Source: Actinomycetales bacterium (GTDB lineage Bacteria; Actinomycetota; Actinomycetes; Actinomycetales; Actinomycetaceae). Taken from it: DNA of 64,000 nt. The notes under the pieces are model-generated. The model was not told the DNA's origin. It did not search any database and saw nothing but the letters and a program-made list of their open reading frames with translations. Shown here in pieces: positions 9,022 to 17,920 of this stretch; within the stretch, counting starts at the first letter, position 1; each line of letters opens with the position of its first letter. The DNA is taken from positions 62,001-126,000 of the forward strand of contig JAATFD010000003.1 in NCBI GenBank assembly GCA_015655375.1, written 5' to 3'. The translations under genes were made by a program, and so were the position numbers.

Positions 9022-10620
9022 TCACTTCGACAACCACACATCCTGGAGCCGCATGCTGCCATTGGGCAGCACCGTCAGCCCATTGACGGTCGAGGTCGTC
9101 GCCTTGATGACGCTCGTGTAGTAGAGCGGGATGTAGGGGACTTCCTCAGCCATCGTCTTCTGAATGTCGAGGTAGATCTGCTTGCGCTCGTCACCGTCCG
9201 CGGTCGCACGGCCCTTCGTCAGCAGGGCCGTGACGTCGTCGTTCGTGTAAAAGGTCCAGTACGAGTGGCTGAAGCCGTCGGGATCCGCCTGGAAGGAGAC
9301 GAGGCCGTCGGGATCCGGGCTGTCGGACTGGCCGGAGTTGATCATGAAGTCGTAGTTGTAGTCCGTATAGACCTTCGAGGAGAAGGTCGCCGAGTCGAGC
9401 GTCTCGATCTCGACGGTGATCCCCAGCTGCGACAGCGACTGCTGGACGATCTGGGCCTCCTGTGCGAGGGCGGAGTTCCCGGACTTGATCGACAGCGTCA
9501 CGGCGAAGCCATCGGGGTAGGCCGACTCCGCAAGCTCCTGCTTGGCGGCGTCGAGGTCGTATCCGAGGGCGTAGCCCTCATCGCTGGCCGAGTATTCGAT
9601 GGTCGGGGGGATCAGGGAGTTCGCGACGGTCGCGGTCCCGAAGGTCACCGCATTGACGATGCCGTCGCGGTCGATCGCCTGGGCGATCGCGCGCCGAACG
9701 TGCTCGTCGGAGAAGTACTGGTTCGTGGTGTTGAAGAAGATCTGCTCGATCGCCCACGATTTGTTCGTGTCCACCGACACCGACGAGTTCGCTTTGAGGG
9801 TGTCCACGTTGGCGTAGGGCACATCGTCGATGACGTCGAGCTGGCCGGCCTGGAGCTGCTGCTGCAGCTGCGTGTCGTCAGTGACCAGCTTGTAGACGAG
9901 GGAGTCCACGTAGGGCTTGCCGTCCTGCCAGTAGTTCGCGTTCTTCGTGAAGGAGATGTCACCGTTTGGATCCCACTGATCGAGGGTGAAGGGGCCCGTG
10001 CCAACCGGCTTCTCGAAGAACTCCTCCTCGCCGACCCCTCCGAAGTTCGCCGGATAGATGCCGTTCGAGAAGTTCGCAAGCTCCGAGAGCAGCGGGGTGT
10101 ACGCGCTCGTCAATGTGATCGTCACCGTGTGCGGGTCCGTCGCCGTGATCGCGTCGATCGGGCCGGACAGTGGCAGTGGCGAGTCATCGCCCAACTGGAG
10201 GTGCCGGTTCAGCGAGAACACCACGTCATCGGCGGTGACTTCGGTGCCGGTGGAAAACTTCAGGCCGTCTCGGATCGTGAACGTGTAGGACAATCCGTCA
10301 TCGCTGATCGTGTAGGCGGAGGCGAGCCACGGGATGATCGTTCCGTTCTCGTCGAAGGAGACGAGGGACTCGAAGATCTTGTCGATCGCGAAGGCGTTGT
10401 TCGCGGTGATCTGGGTCGCCGGGTCCAAGGCCGTGACGGCGGCGGTCCGACCGACGGTCAGCGTGCCTCCTGACACAGGTGCGCTGGAGCTTGCGGCCGC
10501 CGAGTCATTGGACTGCGAACCCGACGAGGACGTCGACGAGCATCCTGCGAGCGCGAGTGCCGACACCAGGACGGCGGCACCGATCCGGAGAATCCTGCGA
10601 GTGGGTCGAGGTCGGTTCAT
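9022..10620 (-). CDS. Extracellular solute-binding lipoprotein, family 5 (peptide-type)
   Basis: 532 residues. A signal peptide ends in lipobox ALAGC (Cys27), followed by a Ser/Gly-rich linker, so it is a lipoprotein tethered outside the membrane. The mature part has the SBP family 5 signatures GGTLTVG, WLASAYTISDDGLSYTFTIR and RRAIAQAIDRDGI. It delivers the ligand to the permeases downstream. The ATG overlaps the amidohydrolase stop by 4 bases, which ties the substrate to that enzyme. The ligand may be a peptide, amide or other compound; the family is too broad to say. Confidence 0.92.
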   Translation of the reverse strand: MNRPRPTRRILRIGAAVLVSALALAGCSSTSSSGSQSNDSAAASSSAPVSGGTLTVGRTAAVTALDPATQITANNAFAIDKIFESLVSFDENGTIIPWLASAYTISDDGLSYTFTIRDGLKFSTGTEVTADDVVFSLNRHLQLGDDSPLPLSGPIDAITATDPHTVTITLTSAYTPLLSELANFSNGIYPANFGGVGEEEFFEKPVGTGPFTLDQWDPNGDISFTKNANYWQDGKPYVDSLVYKLVTDDTQLQQQLQAGQLDVIDDVPYANVDTLKANSSVSVDTNKSWAIEQIFFNTTNQYFSDEHVRRAIAQAIDRDGIVNAVTFGTATVANSLIPPTIEYSASDEGYALGYDLDAAKQELAESAYPDGFAVTLSIKSGNSALAQEAQIVQQSLSQLGITVEIETLDSATFSSKVYTDYNYDFMINSGQSDSPDPDGLVSFQADPDGFSHSYWTFYTNDDVTALLTKGRATADGDERKQIYLDIQKTMAEEVPYIPLYYTSVIKATTSTVNGLTVLPNGSMRLQDVWLSK

Positions 10621-11915
10621 GAGGGGTGATGCTCCCTTGGGGTCGTGGGAATGGAATGGGCGTCGGGGGATGATGCGGGATCGGGTCCGGTGCGGACCAG
10701 TTGGCCCGCCCGGATGACCGAGAAGATCGCGCTCGGGTCCGCCACAGCGGCGGCCTCGAGAGGATCGCGGTCGAAGACAACGATATCGGCCGGTGCACCC
10801 GGCTCAATCGTGCCACGAGGGGGGTCCGAGCCAGGTGCGCCGAGGAGCGCGGAGCCGACGGCCGTTGCCGCCCGAAGGACTTCCGTCGGGCTGAGTCCGG
10901 CATCGAGCAGCGCGCGCACTTCCACGAGATTGGTGCCGTGCTGATCGACGGTCCCAAAATCGGTCCCGACAGCGATATCGAGGCCGGCATCGCGTGCGAT
11001 CCGGACCGCGTCGCGGTGGACGTCCACCGCGTGGGCGACGCGCGGGCGCAGGGAGGCCGGGAGCCGCCCCTCCTCGGTCATGGCGAGGACGAGCCGATAG
11101 ATCGACAGGGTCGGGACGAAAGTGATGGCGCGCGCCGCTGCCGCCCGGGCTTGGTCCCTCGTCAGGAAGATCCCGTGCTCGATGGAATGCACGCCGGCAT
11201 CGATCGCCCAGCTGATCGCGTCCCCACCCCAGGCGTGGACCATGACCCGAGCACCGGCGTCGGTGGCCATACCGACGGCCAAGCGGAACTCCTCAAGGGA
11301 GAAATGAGATTCGAGGGGCACACCTTCGAGGCTGGTCACGCCCTCGGTTGCGACGAGCTTGACCCACTGGGCGCCCCGGTCGAGGACGCCCTCGACGGCG
11401 GGGCCGACTCCTCCCACGGCGTCGACGAATCCGCGGGTGAGCAACTCACGGGAGCCAGAGACCTGTGGACCAACGAGCGCTCCGGAGTTCGTCCGGTCGA
11501 TCCAGGATTTCCCGAGTCCTCCGGCGTCGCGAGCACCGGTGAATCCGGCAGCCACCGTGACCGCGAGATTCTGCTCGATCAGCGAGTCCCTCTCCTGGGG
11601 ACTGCGTCCGGCGCGGTCGCTCTCGGAGAAGTCCGTCCAGGCCAGGTGGACGTGTGCGTCGACGAATCCAGGGACGACCCACAGGCCGCGCCCATCGATC
11701 CGGGTGGGCGCGTGGGCCGAAGCACCCCTGGCGACCGACGTCGGCGCACCGGGATCAGAGGAATGTGGGGACGAGGTGTTCACCGTGCTGAAGGTTCCGT
11801 CGGCCCAGTCGAGTGCGGCGGCCTCGTGGAAGTGGAAATCCGTCCCGAGGACGCGGGCGCCGGCGATGCCTGTTGGAGAGCCGAATGCGCCCGAGGAGAA
11901 TCCGACACCGCTCAT
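10617..11915 (-). CDS. Metal-dependent amidohydrolase (imidazolonepropionase/Xaa-Pro dipeptidase-like)
   Basis: 432 residues. Metal-site motifs in order: VDAHVHL, a probable carboxylated lysine in QWVKLVATEG, VHAWGG, SIEHGIFL and the catalytic aspartate in VGTDFGT. The C-terminal GAPADIVVFD is typical of the superfamily. The overall pattern is that of the group of amidohydrolases acting on N-acyl amino acids or proline dipeptides. I chose ATG 11915 because GAGGAGGTG lies directly ahead; the frame continues upstream without family features. It is the first gene of the coupled operon and carries no obvious signal peptide, so it should act on the compound after import. Confidence 0.78.
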   Translation of the reverse strand: MSGVGFSSGAFGSPTGIAGARVLGTDFHFHEAAALDWADGTFSTVNTSSPHSSDPGAPTSVARGASAHAPTRIDGRGLWVVPGFVDAHVHLAWTDFSESDRAGRSPQERDSLIEQNLAVTVAAGFTGARDAGGLGKSWIDRTNSGALVGPQVSGSRELLTRGFVDAVGGVGPAVEGVLDRGAQWVKLVATEGVTSLEGVPLESHFSLEEFRLAVGMATDAGARVMVHAWGGDAISWAIDAGVHSIEHGIFLTRDQARAAAARAITFVPTLSIYRLVLAMTEEGRLPASLRPRVAHAVDVHRDAVRIARDAGLDIAVGTDFGTVDQHGTNLVEVRALLDAGLSPTEVLRAATAVGSALLGAPGSDPPRGTIEPGAPADIVVFDRDPLEAAAVADPSAIFSVIRAGQLVRTGPDPASSPDAHSIPTTPREHHPS

Positions 11916-12291
11916 TCGGCACCTCCTCGGAACGTTCGTCCATGTCCGGTGGCACCTCGGGCCGATGGCAGTGTGCCATGGCGGGCACCCCTGCACCTCC
12001 GTCCGTCGCACCGTCCCCCAGTGAACCGGCGTTGCCGCAGGTGAGGGGGAATCGCGCGACGACCCTAAACCGGATCTCAACCTAGGCGGGGCGCCACGAT
12101 CCCGCAGCGCCAGGTCCACGTTCTGGACTTCTGTAATACGGCCATCAGGCGAGCGAGGCCACACGACTGTCCATCAGTGCTGTCGTCGTCTGCTCAGGAG
12201 TGGCCCCGGTACCGGCGCAGACTGTCCTCCATGAACGGGCCGAAGGCAAAGCAAAGTCCCCGCCGGTGGATCGCACCGACAGGGACCGCTG
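11916..12291. other. 376-base gap holding the operon promoter region
   Basis: This stretch separates the amidohydrolase start from the 3' end of tRNA-Arg. No gene is seen. The promoter of the amidohydrolase-importer operon must lie here, reading leftwards, but I cannot single out convincing -35 and -10 boxes or an operator. Confidence 0.4.
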
Positions 12292-12364
12292 TGCGCCCGA
12301 AGGGACTCGAACCCCCAACCTTCTGATCCGTAGTCAGATGCTCTATCCATTGAGCTACGGGCGC
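12292..12364 (-). tRNA. tRNA-Arg (anticodon ACG)
   Basis: On the minus strand the 73-base sequence folds as a full cloverleaf: acceptor GCGCCCG paired with CGGGCGC, discriminator A, a D-loop beginning AGCTCAATGG, anticodon arm TCTGA-CTACGGA-TCAGA with anticodon ACG, and T-arm GGTTCGAGTCC. The CCA end is not encoded. It reads CGN arginine codons after A34-to-inosine editing. No integrase or repeated 3' end marks it as an insertion site. Confidence 0.97.
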
Positions 12365-12457
12365 ATCGCCGTTTGGCTGAAAACAACTGTACGCGGTGGG
12401 GACCCGCGAGGACAAACCGACCCTCTGGGCGATGAGTCACATCGCTCGTCAGACGCT

Positions 12458-13519
12458 TCAGGACGAGCGCGTCATGGCCTCCACCGCGTCCCGCGTCGCA
12501 CCCTCCACCTGCTCGACCAGCACCCGTTCGACCTCATCACGCGAGGGTGTGGTCGCCGTCCCCGAGCGCGTCACCGAGATCGCAGCCGCAACGTTGGCCC
12601 GAGCCACCGCCTCCTCCAAATTCGCGCCCCTGGCCAACTCCGCACAGACCACTCCCGTGTGCGCGTCCCCAGCACCGTTGGTGTCGACCGCCTCAACCTC
12701 GATCGACGGGATCCTGTCGACCAGGCCCTCGCGCGCCAGCCACGCGCCGCTCGCTCCTCCACGCACGATCACGGACGACCTCAGCCGGTCCGTCAGAGCG
12801 AGGGCGAGGACGGCCCCTTCGCGGTGCTCCATCGTGTGGTCCTCCGGCTCGACTCCCAGGAGTGCGCAGACGATCCCGGCCTCGCGGATGTTCATTGTCC
12901 AGACCGGACGCAGGCGCGCGACGGACTCCAGGGTCTCCACTGGAATGCTCCCGACCACCGTGGAGGGATCGACGACGACCGCCGGGCGTCCGGGAGCATC
13001 ACCGGACCTGGAGCGTCGATCGGCGACCAGACGGTCGACCAAACGCAGCAACGCCACCCTCGGTCGATCGTCGAGCATCGAATGGCCGGCGATGTAGAGA
13101 ACATCGGCGACGCCCAGCTCAATCCCGTCAAAGGCCTCCTCGGGCGTGGCAAGCTCGGCCCCACGGGTCGACAGAAAGGTCCGTTCGGCGTCTGCAACGG
13201 TGATTGCGACGCGGAACCCCGTGTCGAGCGAGGCGTCCTCGTATCCGGAGACGACGATCCCGTCGGTCTCGAGCGCAACACGGGCGATGTCCGCCAGGGG
13301 GCCCTCCCCGATTCCTCCGGCGTATTCGGCGATCACGCCCGCTCGGCGCGCGGCCCTCAGGACGTTGAACCCTCCTCCGACTTCCAGGGAGAACGAGTCC
13401 GCGAACACCTCGTCCCCGGCTGCGGGCAGCCGCCCGATCGCCATCGTCAGGTCGATGAGGACCTGACCGGTGTGCACCACGCGCCCGGGCTGCTCAGCCT
13501 CATCCTGTTCGACGGTCAT
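12458..13519 (-). CDS. PfkB-family carbohydrate or nucleoside kinase
   Basis: 353 residues of the ribokinase fold: the N-terminal VGGGFNVLRAARRAG substrate motif and the C-terminal VDTNGAGDAHTG motif with the catalytic aspartate. It phosphorylates a sugar or nucleoside with ATP. The start at 13519 (MTVEQDE) has CAGGAGG 5 bases ahead, so the longer frame to 13561 is rejected. It lies 99 bases downstream of the YtcJ-type amidohydrolase on the same strand and may belong to that operon. The substrate is not readable from sequence. Confidence 0.8.
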   Translation of the reverse strand: MTVEQDEAEQPGRVVHTGQVLIDLTMAIGRLPAAGDEVFADSFSLEVGGGFNVLRAARRAGVIAEYAGGIGEGPLADIARVALETDGIVVSGYEDASLDTGFRVAITVADAERTFLSTRGAELATPEEAFDGIELGVADVLYIAGHSMLDDRPRVALLRLVDRLVADRRSRSGDAPGRPAVVVDPSTVVGSIPVETLESVARLRPVWTMNIREAGIVCALLGVEPEDHTMEHREGAVLALALTDRLRSSVIVRGGASGAWLAREGLVDRIPSIEVEAVDTNGAGDAHTGVVCAELARGANLEEAVARANVAAAISVTRSGTATTPSRDEVERVLVEQVEGATRDAVEAMTRSS

Positions 13520-13618
13520 CGCGCCTCCTGTGGAACGACTCTCTGGCCCAACCGTATCCAACGAGGGGGCGTCCGCCGAGGAGTTGGCGAATCTGCCGTC
13601 GGTCCGCCGCTCAGGGCA

Positions 13619-15379
13619 TCATGTCCGCCGCCAGATCCGTCCGGCGATGACCGTCGCGATCGGGCGTTCGTCTCGCAGTCGTGCAGCAGTAGCATCGATC
13701 CGCTCGTCCGTCGTCCCACTCGTCGCCATCACCGTCGGGTCGCGGTCCAACAGGACGAGGTCGCCCCGACTTCCCACACCGAGCGGCCCTTGACCATCGA
13801 CCGAGGCCGCGAGCGCTTCCTCCGGGCTGAGCCGTTCGAGCGGTGACCACACCTCACCGCTCGGCACACGCCGCGACACTGCCGTCGCCATGGAGAGCCA
13901 GGGATCCAGCTGAGCGACGGGCGCGTCCGATCCCAGCTGCAGGAGTCCACCCGCCCCGACCATTTCCGCGAAGGCGAAGCAGCGACTGCGCCGCCCCGGC
14001 CACAACTCGTCCACGGTCGCATCGTCGTCGAGCATGTGGGCGGGCTGGACGGAGAACTCAATCCCGTGGGCGATCAACTCCTCGAGGACCCGGACATCGC
14101 GGTCCCCCTCCCGTGAGGGCAGCAGCTGCGCGTGCTCGACGCGACCGTGAGCGCCCGAGACCGTGAGGGCGTGGGCCGCGTCCTCCAGGGCGGCATCCCC
14201 GATCGCGTGCACGGCCGCGTCCAGTCCCGCGCACCGGGCGCGACGCAGCAGGTCGACGAGGTCGTCGCGGGCGACTGACTCCACGCCGTGGGTGCCGTGT
14301 CCGTCATCGGGCACAGCGGGGCCGACCGCGGACATCGGGTAGGCCTCGTTGGTCCACGCGGACTTCGCGCCGAGTGAGCCGTCGACGATGATCTTCAGCG
14401 ACCCCTGGGTGAGCAGTGAGGACGCGGGATCGCCCTCGCCGGCCAACGGATCACCGGTGCGCAGACCGGCACGCTCCCAGGCGTCGAGTTCCGCCATGTA
14501 GACGCTCGCCCGAATCCGGGGAATCACCGGCAGCGCCAACCGCCTGCACCGGGCCGGCCACTCACCGGGATCATGTGGCTCCGTCATGTCGACGATGCCG
14601 GTGATCCCGCGCGCGAGCGCGTCCTCGAACGCACCTCGGAAACCGGACTCGCGCAGGTCGGTCGTCCCCGGAACCTCGTCCAGGCGCGTGAGGACGGAGA
14701 ACCACGGCTCCTCCATGAGTGGACCGCGGGGATCGGGCAGGCCGAGGATCCGAAGCACCGCGGAGTTCACCCACCCGGAGTGGACGTCGCCCGAGATCAG
14801 TGCCGTGGGGATGTCGCCGGTGACCGCGTCGAGCTCGTCGGTCGTCGGCAGACGCGACCACTGCGAGAGTCGGTGCCCGAAGCCCTGGATCGTGATCGCC
14901 GACGACGAGGACCTCCCCGCAGCAGCCAACCGGCCGAGCTCCCGCGCAACGATGACGAGGGCGTCCTCCGGTGAGCGCGTGTCGGACAGGTCGATCCGTG
15001 CGGCCTGGGCAGCAACGAGGTCGAGGTGGACATGGGCATCCCACAGGCCCGGAACGGCCGACGCGCCCTGTGCGTCGAGGACGGGCTCTCCCCGGCTCAC
15101 GAGCGCGGATCCGACCTCGACGATGATCCCACCGGAGATCCGCAGGTCGACTGGGGGTGTACGGCTGGGACGCCGTGACCGCGCCTGCGCCCATCGACGT
15201 CGCGCTGCATCCGCGAGGACGGGTTGAAGGTCAGAAGGTGCCGATCCTGATGACCCGATCGACTTGCCGCTCCGCTGCACGCGGAAGCGCTCCGCCAACT
15301 CGCGTCGCGATCGGAAGCCGACGATCCGGACGTTGCGGACCAACAGATTGCCAGTGCCCGGAATGGACTCAACGCTCAC
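13619..15379 (-). CDS. Amidohydrolase family 3 protein (YtcJ-like)
   Basis: 586 residues. Motifs: LWDAHVHLDLV, IIVDGSLGAKSAW, HAIGDAALEDA, GRVEHAQLL, FSVQPAHM, and LGSDAPVAQLDPWLSMATAV near the C-terminus. This order is that of the YtcJ group of amidohydrolases, most of which have no proven substrate. The GTG start overlaps the stop of the upstream permease as GTGA, so the two are translated together. Pairing a YtcJ enzyme with an ABC exporter-like pair is uncommon in my experience. No signal peptide is seen. Confidence 0.75.
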   Translation of the reverse strand: MSVESIPGTGNLLVRNVRIVGFRSRRELAERFRVQRSGKSIGSSGSAPSDLQPVLADAARRRWAQARSRRPSRTPPVDLRISGGIIVEVGSALVSRGEPVLDAQGASAVPGLWDAHVHLDLVAAQAARIDLSDTRSPEDALVIVARELGRLAAAGRSSSSAITIQGFGHRLSQWSRLPTTDELDAVTGDIPTALISGDVHSGWVNSAVLRILGLPDPRGPLMEEPWFSVLTRLDEVPGTTDLRESGFRGAFEDALARGITGIVDMTEPHDPGEWPARCRRLALPVIPRIRASVYMAELDAWERAGLRTGDPLAGEGDPASSLLTQGSLKIIVDGSLGAKSAWTNEAYPMSAVGPAVPDDGHGTHGVESVARDDLVDLLRRARCAGLDAAVHAIGDAALEDAAHALTVSGAHGRVEHAQLLPSREGDRDVRVLEELIAHGIEFSVQPAHMLDDDATVDELWPGRRSRCFAFAEMVGAGGLLQLGSDAPVAQLDPWLSMATAVSRRVPSGEVWSPLERLSPEEALAASVDGQGPLGVGSRGDLVLLDRDPTVMATSGTTDERIDATAARLRDERPIATVIAGRIWRRT

Positions 15380-16932
15380 GGGTTCCTCTTTCTGTCCCGA
15401 CCGCCCGAGACCCCTCGGGCCCAGGCGTCCGTCTTGCGCAATCCCCACAGATGGACGAGGGCGGCGATCGCGCACGATGGAATGAGGAGGGTCGCGCTCG
15501 CGGCGATCCCGGCCCCTCCGGGCAGCACGACCAGCAGCGCCGCCGCCACGAGCGCGGGCAGCAGGCCTCGTCCCAGCCAAGCAATGAGCAACGACGAGCC
15601 GAACTCACCGGTGGCACCACCCGAGGCGTCGAGAACGAGGACCGGCGCGGTCGACGCGCCCATGAGCGCAATGGCTGTGCACGGAGCGGCGACCAGGACC
15701 AGCACCATCGCGACACCGACCCCGCCATCGATTGCCGCCCCGATCCCTGCCCCCGTCCCGAGCGCCAGTGTGGTCGCGACCCAGGGCACCGCGCAGTGGG
15801 CCAGCACCGTGACCGCGAAACCCGAGGGATCCAGCCGTCCAGCCCCTAGCGAATCGAGAACACCGCTGAGTCCCTGGGCTAGGACGGAAAAGGCAACGGA
15901 CACCACGACCAGGCCCACCGGCACGACGAGGACGGGCGCCCATCCCCGGGCCAGTGCGATCCCAGTGACGATGAGGATCGCGAGCGCCGCCGCCGTGCGC
16001 TCGGGACGCCGAAGGGCGGAGATCGCGTCCACGCTCATCGAGCGCCGCCACACTCCCCCGCCGATCCGTATGGCGTGCCCGCGGAAACGTCGGACGGGCA
16101 CACCCTCGTGCAGACCGAGCACACGAGAATCGCCTGCAACGAGCCCCGAGCGGATCATCTTGCGCAGGCGGGCATCGTGTTCGAGGGTCCGGTCCGCGAC
16201 GCCGCCGAGCAGGAGGGGAACTACGGCGAGCCCCACCACGCCCGCGGACACCAGGACACCGGTACCCCAGAGATCGGCACCGCCCAGCAGCGGCCATCCG
16301 TCGCGACGGGCAAGGATGGAGACCACGACGATCCCGCATCCGCTCAGCAACGCTGCCATCCTCGTCGGCGCCGCCCACCGGGTCTGGGTCCCGAGCAGGG
16401 ACACCCCCACTAGGACCGTTGCACCGAGAAACCATCCGATCCCGGACAGACCCGGCCCCCAGCCAATCCCCATCCCTGCCTCGAGAGTGCCCGCGATCGC
16501 TCCGACGAGGACGACCGTGCTCCCGAGGATCGTCCACGTCCGCCCCAACACGACCGGACGCACGCCGAACGGGCCCTCGATCAGGTAATACAGCTCGGTC
16601 TCCGAGGCGAGGACCGGACCCAGGTGTGAGGGCGCGACCGCGGTCAGCGCGAGTACGACGCCCACGACCACTCGCGCGGACCACAGGAGCGGCGCGGCCC
16701 CGTTTTCGGCGACGATGCCGCGAGCCACGGAGGCCAGTCCCTGGATCAAGGGAACGCCAAAAACCAGCGCGAGGATCACCGCGACGTAGGCGCGGTAGAG
16801 CACCTCTCGCGGCGAGGACGCGCTCTCACGCACGACCCGACGGGCGCGCACCAGAGCTCGCCGGGTCGGAGGAGGGATCCGGACGGAAAGGGCGGGCGGG
16901 TCGGAGGAGACCGGAGACGACGAAGAAATCAT
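15376..16932 (-). CDS. Polytopic ABC permease of unknown family
   Basis: 518 residues with roughly 10-12 hydrophobic segments spread over the whole length, a cytoplasmic loop near 250-310 rich in Arg, and a basic C-terminal tail. I do not recognise a named family; the shape recalls ABC-2 exporters of the large actinobacterial type. The next gene upstream is its ATPase: the two frames overlap or abut. ATG 16932 (MISSSS) was preferred because GGAG lies ahead of it; ATG 16956 is an alternative, which would add 8 residues and overlap the ATPase by 14 bases. The transported molecule is unknown. Confidence 0.6.
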   Translation of the reverse strand: MISSSSPVSSDPPALSVRIPPPTRRALVRARRVVRESASSPREVLYRAYVAVILALVFGVPLIQGLASVARGIVAENGAAPLLWSARVVVGVVLALTAVAPSHLGPVLASETELYYLIEGPFGVRPVVLGRTWTILGSTVVLVGAIAGTLEAGMGIGWGPGLSGIGWFLGATVLVGVSLLGTQTRWAAPTRMAALLSGCGIVVVSILARRDGWPLLGGADLWGTGVLVSAGVVGLAVVPLLLGGVADRTLEHDARLRKMIRSGLVAGDSRVLGLHEGVPVRRFRGHAIRIGGGVWRRSMSVDAISALRRPERTAAALAILIVTGIALARGWAPVLVVPVGLVVVSVAFSVLAQGLSGVLDSLGAGRLDPSGFAVTVLAHCAVPWVATTLALGTGAGIGAAIDGGVGVAMVLVLVAAPCTAIALMGASTAPVLVLDASGGATGEFGSSLLIAWLGRGLLPALVAAALLVVLPGGAGIAASATLLIPSCAIAALVHLWGLRKTDAWARGVSGGRDRKRNP

Positions 16933-16942
16933 GACGACCGCG

Positions 16943-17689
16943 TCACTCCGGGGCATTCAGGCTGAGGACGTGATCGGCCACTGCCTCGCGCAGGTCGGAG
17001 GCATGCGTGGCAAGGACGATTCCGACGCCCTGGTCAGCCCGCGAGGTGAGGATCTCCGCGAGTTTCGCGCGGCGCCCCTCATCGAGGCGCTGTTCGGGCT
17101 CGTCGAGGACCAGCAGCCTCGCCGGGCGCGCGAGGCCGAGGCACAGGGCGACGAGCTGACGCTCACCGGAGGACAGCTCGTCGGGGAAATGGCGGGCGAG
17201 GCGACCAACCTCGAAGGCATCGAGGAGTTCGTAGGGAATGTCCATGCCCGAGGGCAGCCCCCACGAGGAACGCACGAAGACCAGGTGTTCGAGGACGGTG
17301 AGGTTCTCGAAGAAGGGCGGCATCTGGATGACGGAGGCAATGTCGCGGCGCGTCAGGACCCGGTCGTTGAGCCGGACGCCGCCGGTAGTCGGCTCATCCA
17401 GTCCGAGCAGCACGCGCAGGAACGTCGTCTTGCCCGACCCGTTCTCCCCGATCAAAGCGGTGCACTCCCCCGCCCGGATGGTCAGAGACACCGGGGCGAG
17501 GATCCTCAACCCGGAGACCGTGCGTGTCACGGACTCAGCGCGGACGAGGACGTCGTCGGGCAGCTCATGGGAGGAGCGGTGTGACCGGGAAACACGTCCC
17601 GACCTCCGCCGACGCGAAGAATGCGCGACGCCGGTATCGACGCCGGTTGCTCCGGCTCTGCGCCGGGCCCCGTCCCCGTTCCGCACCAT
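16943..17689 (-). CDS. ABC transporter ATPase, partner of the unknown permease
   Basis: 248 residues: Walker A GENGSGKT, signature LSSGERQ, Walker B LLVLDEPEQRLD and switch histidine in LATHAS. The first ~45 residues are basic and lack family resemblance, so the true start may be internal, for example near residue 45 (DDVLVRAESV). GENGSGKT and the short length fit an exporter or lantibiotic-immunity-type ATPase rather than a peptide importer. It begins the operon that continues with the permease and the YtcJ-like enzyme. Confidence 0.8.
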   Translation of the reverse strand: MVRNGDGARRRAGATGVDTGVAHSSRRRRSGRVSRSHRSSHELPDDVLVRAESVTRTVSGLRILAPVSLTIRAGECTALIGENGSGKTTFLRVLLGLDEPTTGGVRLNDRVLTRRDIASVIQMPPFFENLTVLEHLVFVRSSWGLPSGMDIPYELLDAFEVGRLARHFPDELSSGERQLVALCLGLARPARLLVLDEPEQRLDEGRRAKLAEILTSRADQGVGIVLATHASDLREAVADHVLSLNAPE

Positions 17690-17920
17690 GGTCTCTCCCG
17701 TCGTTGCTCCCGCTCTTGGGCCATTGTGACAGGACGGGGCCCGCTCCAGGACGCCATCTCTGGTGATCCGTCATGCTGTGACAGATGTGAAGCATGTTGC
17801 GCACGATGACAGTCATGGACTATTTTAATGGCGAATGCGTGTCGGACTTGACTTGTGGGCAGATTTACTTCATACGCCCGTCTCGGCACTTCTCGCACTC
17901 GACGGATGCAGGTGAACCAC

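Noticed and set aside
9265-10473. Long open frame (402 codons) opposite the peptide-binding lipoprotein gene
   Set aside because: It is antisense to a clear family 5 binding protein with signal peptide and ribosome context; the open frame is a product of GC-rich third positions. The same holds for long frames at 10701-12044, 12200-13846, 31206-33290 and 58736-59806.
12292-12364. tRNA-Arg as an integration site for a mobile element
   Set aside because: No integrase gene or duplicated tRNA 3' end was seen in the flanks.
12174-12440. Open frames covering tRNA-Arg
   Set aside because: They run through a complete tRNA gene and carry no coding evidence.
17690-17920. Cyclic-di-AMP (ydaO) riboswitch or MtrA sites ahead of the NlpC/P60 gene
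   Set aside because: The region lacks the ydaO core motifs. TGTGACAG occurs at 17725 and 17777 but not at the regular spacing expected for MtrA boxes, so I could not support either.
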